Shown here: positions 14,438 to 14,626 of the stretch, in pieces | Layout: each line of letters starts with the position of its first letter | How positions within the stretch are numbered: the stretch's first letter is position 1 | Assembly (NCBI GenBank): GCA_964581795.1 | Contig: CAZOPW010000055.1 | Coordinates: forward strand, 1 to 14,626 | Source: EX4572-165 sp964581795 | GTDB taxonomy: Archaea > Thermoplasmatota > E2 > DHVEG-1 | Direction of reading: 5' to 3' | Length of the DNA stretch: 14,626 bases | Made by a program: the position numbers and the translations under genes | Notes under the pieces: generated by a model | Databases searched by the model: none | Seen by the model: the letters and a program-made list of their open reading frames with translations, nothing else | Told to the model about the DNA's origin: nothing

Positions 14438-14604
14438 TTTGAGAAAAGATAAAAATGAATAAAGAAAAATAAAGTAGATTATTTGGACCATATCAAACAA
14501 GGAAATGTTTTATTTGTTAATTGTTTTAAAACAATAATTACATATATTTTTTATAATATCCATAATTAAGTAGTTTTATTTCTAAAATCATAGAAGGTGA
14601 ACAT

Positions 14605-14626
14605 ATGACAGAAACATTTTACGAAA
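14605..14626 (+). CDS. Start of an unidentified gene (3' end outside window)
   Basis: ATG 14605 opens a frame (M-T-E-T-F-Y-E) that runs to the window edge. GAAGGTGA (14593-14600) is a strong ribosome site of the same kind used by the other genes here, five bases from the ATG counted from GGTG. Seven residues are too few to identify the product. Confidence 0.65.

Larger units (their letters stand above)
14119..14604. other. 486-base non-coding region between divergent genes
   Basis: There is no convincing gene. The longest plus-strand ATG frame with any codon-like look is 21 codons (14200-14265) without a ribosome site. The region holds the nitroreductase promoter at its left end. It also contains a locally GC-richer patch at about 14209-14280 with a GGGAGA/TCTCCC stem, a palindrome at 14376-14385, two adjacent hairpins at 14397-14437, and an AT-rich promoter-like segment (TTTTTTATAAT near 14545-14556) ahead of the gene starting at 14605. 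Its length is unusual here, where most gaps are under 220 bases. Confidence 0.6.

Overview
The window looks like a chromosomal stretch of an AT-rich euryarchaeon. The evidence is a topoisomerase VI B/A gene pair, Shine-Dalgarno sites of the GGTG/GAGGTG type, TATA-like boxes about 25 bases ahead of likely transcription starts, a DUF996-type archaeal membrane protein, and several large secreted proteins with thrombospondin-type-3 calcium repeats, PKD and propeller domains. That secretome style is common in uncultured Thermoplasmatota-related lineages (for example MBG-D/Thermoprofundales-like). The lineage is an inference and not proven here. I see no rRNA, tRNA, CRISPR array, insertion sequence or prophage gene.

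Layout. 1-594 (+) is the 3' end of a radical SAM protein, followed by a U-rich hairpin terminator. 767-3807 (+) is the top6B-top6A operon for the type IIB topoisomerase. 3834-5913 (-) holds a two-helix membrane protein and, upstream of it, a secreted metzincin-like metalloprotease (protease A). 6081-8025 (+) is a glutamine synthetase family gene with a DUF996-type membrane protein behind it. 8030-9625 (-) is a second, paralogous metalloprotease (protease B) that is probably membrane anchored. 9744-10466 (-) is a SRAP (YedK/HMCES) abasic-site protein. 10686-12641 (-) is a secreted seven-repeat propeller/jelly-roll/PKD protein. 12774-14118 (-) is a nitroreductase plus flavodoxin/ferredoxin (EFR1-like) pair. 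14119-14604 is a 486-base non-coding stretch with hairpins and a palindrome, and the first codons of another (+) gene start at 14605.

How the genes fit together. Two themes stand out. One is genome maintenance (topoisomerase VI, SRAP). The other is an exported set: two related C2-like/calcium-repeat/metzincin proteases and a large propeller protein, suggesting breakdown or binding of extracellular protein or polysaccharide. The glutamine synthetase homologue sits between the two proteases and would fit nitrogen use from peptide degradation, but it departs from the classical enzyme at several conserved positions, so its substrate is open. The nitroreductase/EFR1 pair is an independent redox operon.

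The points most worth a second look are the paired proteases and the displaced third zinc ligand in protease B, the altered ATP-site residues of the glutamine synthetase homologue, the basic-plus-amphipathic C-terminal tail of the propeller protein, and the back-to-back hairpins at 14397-14437.
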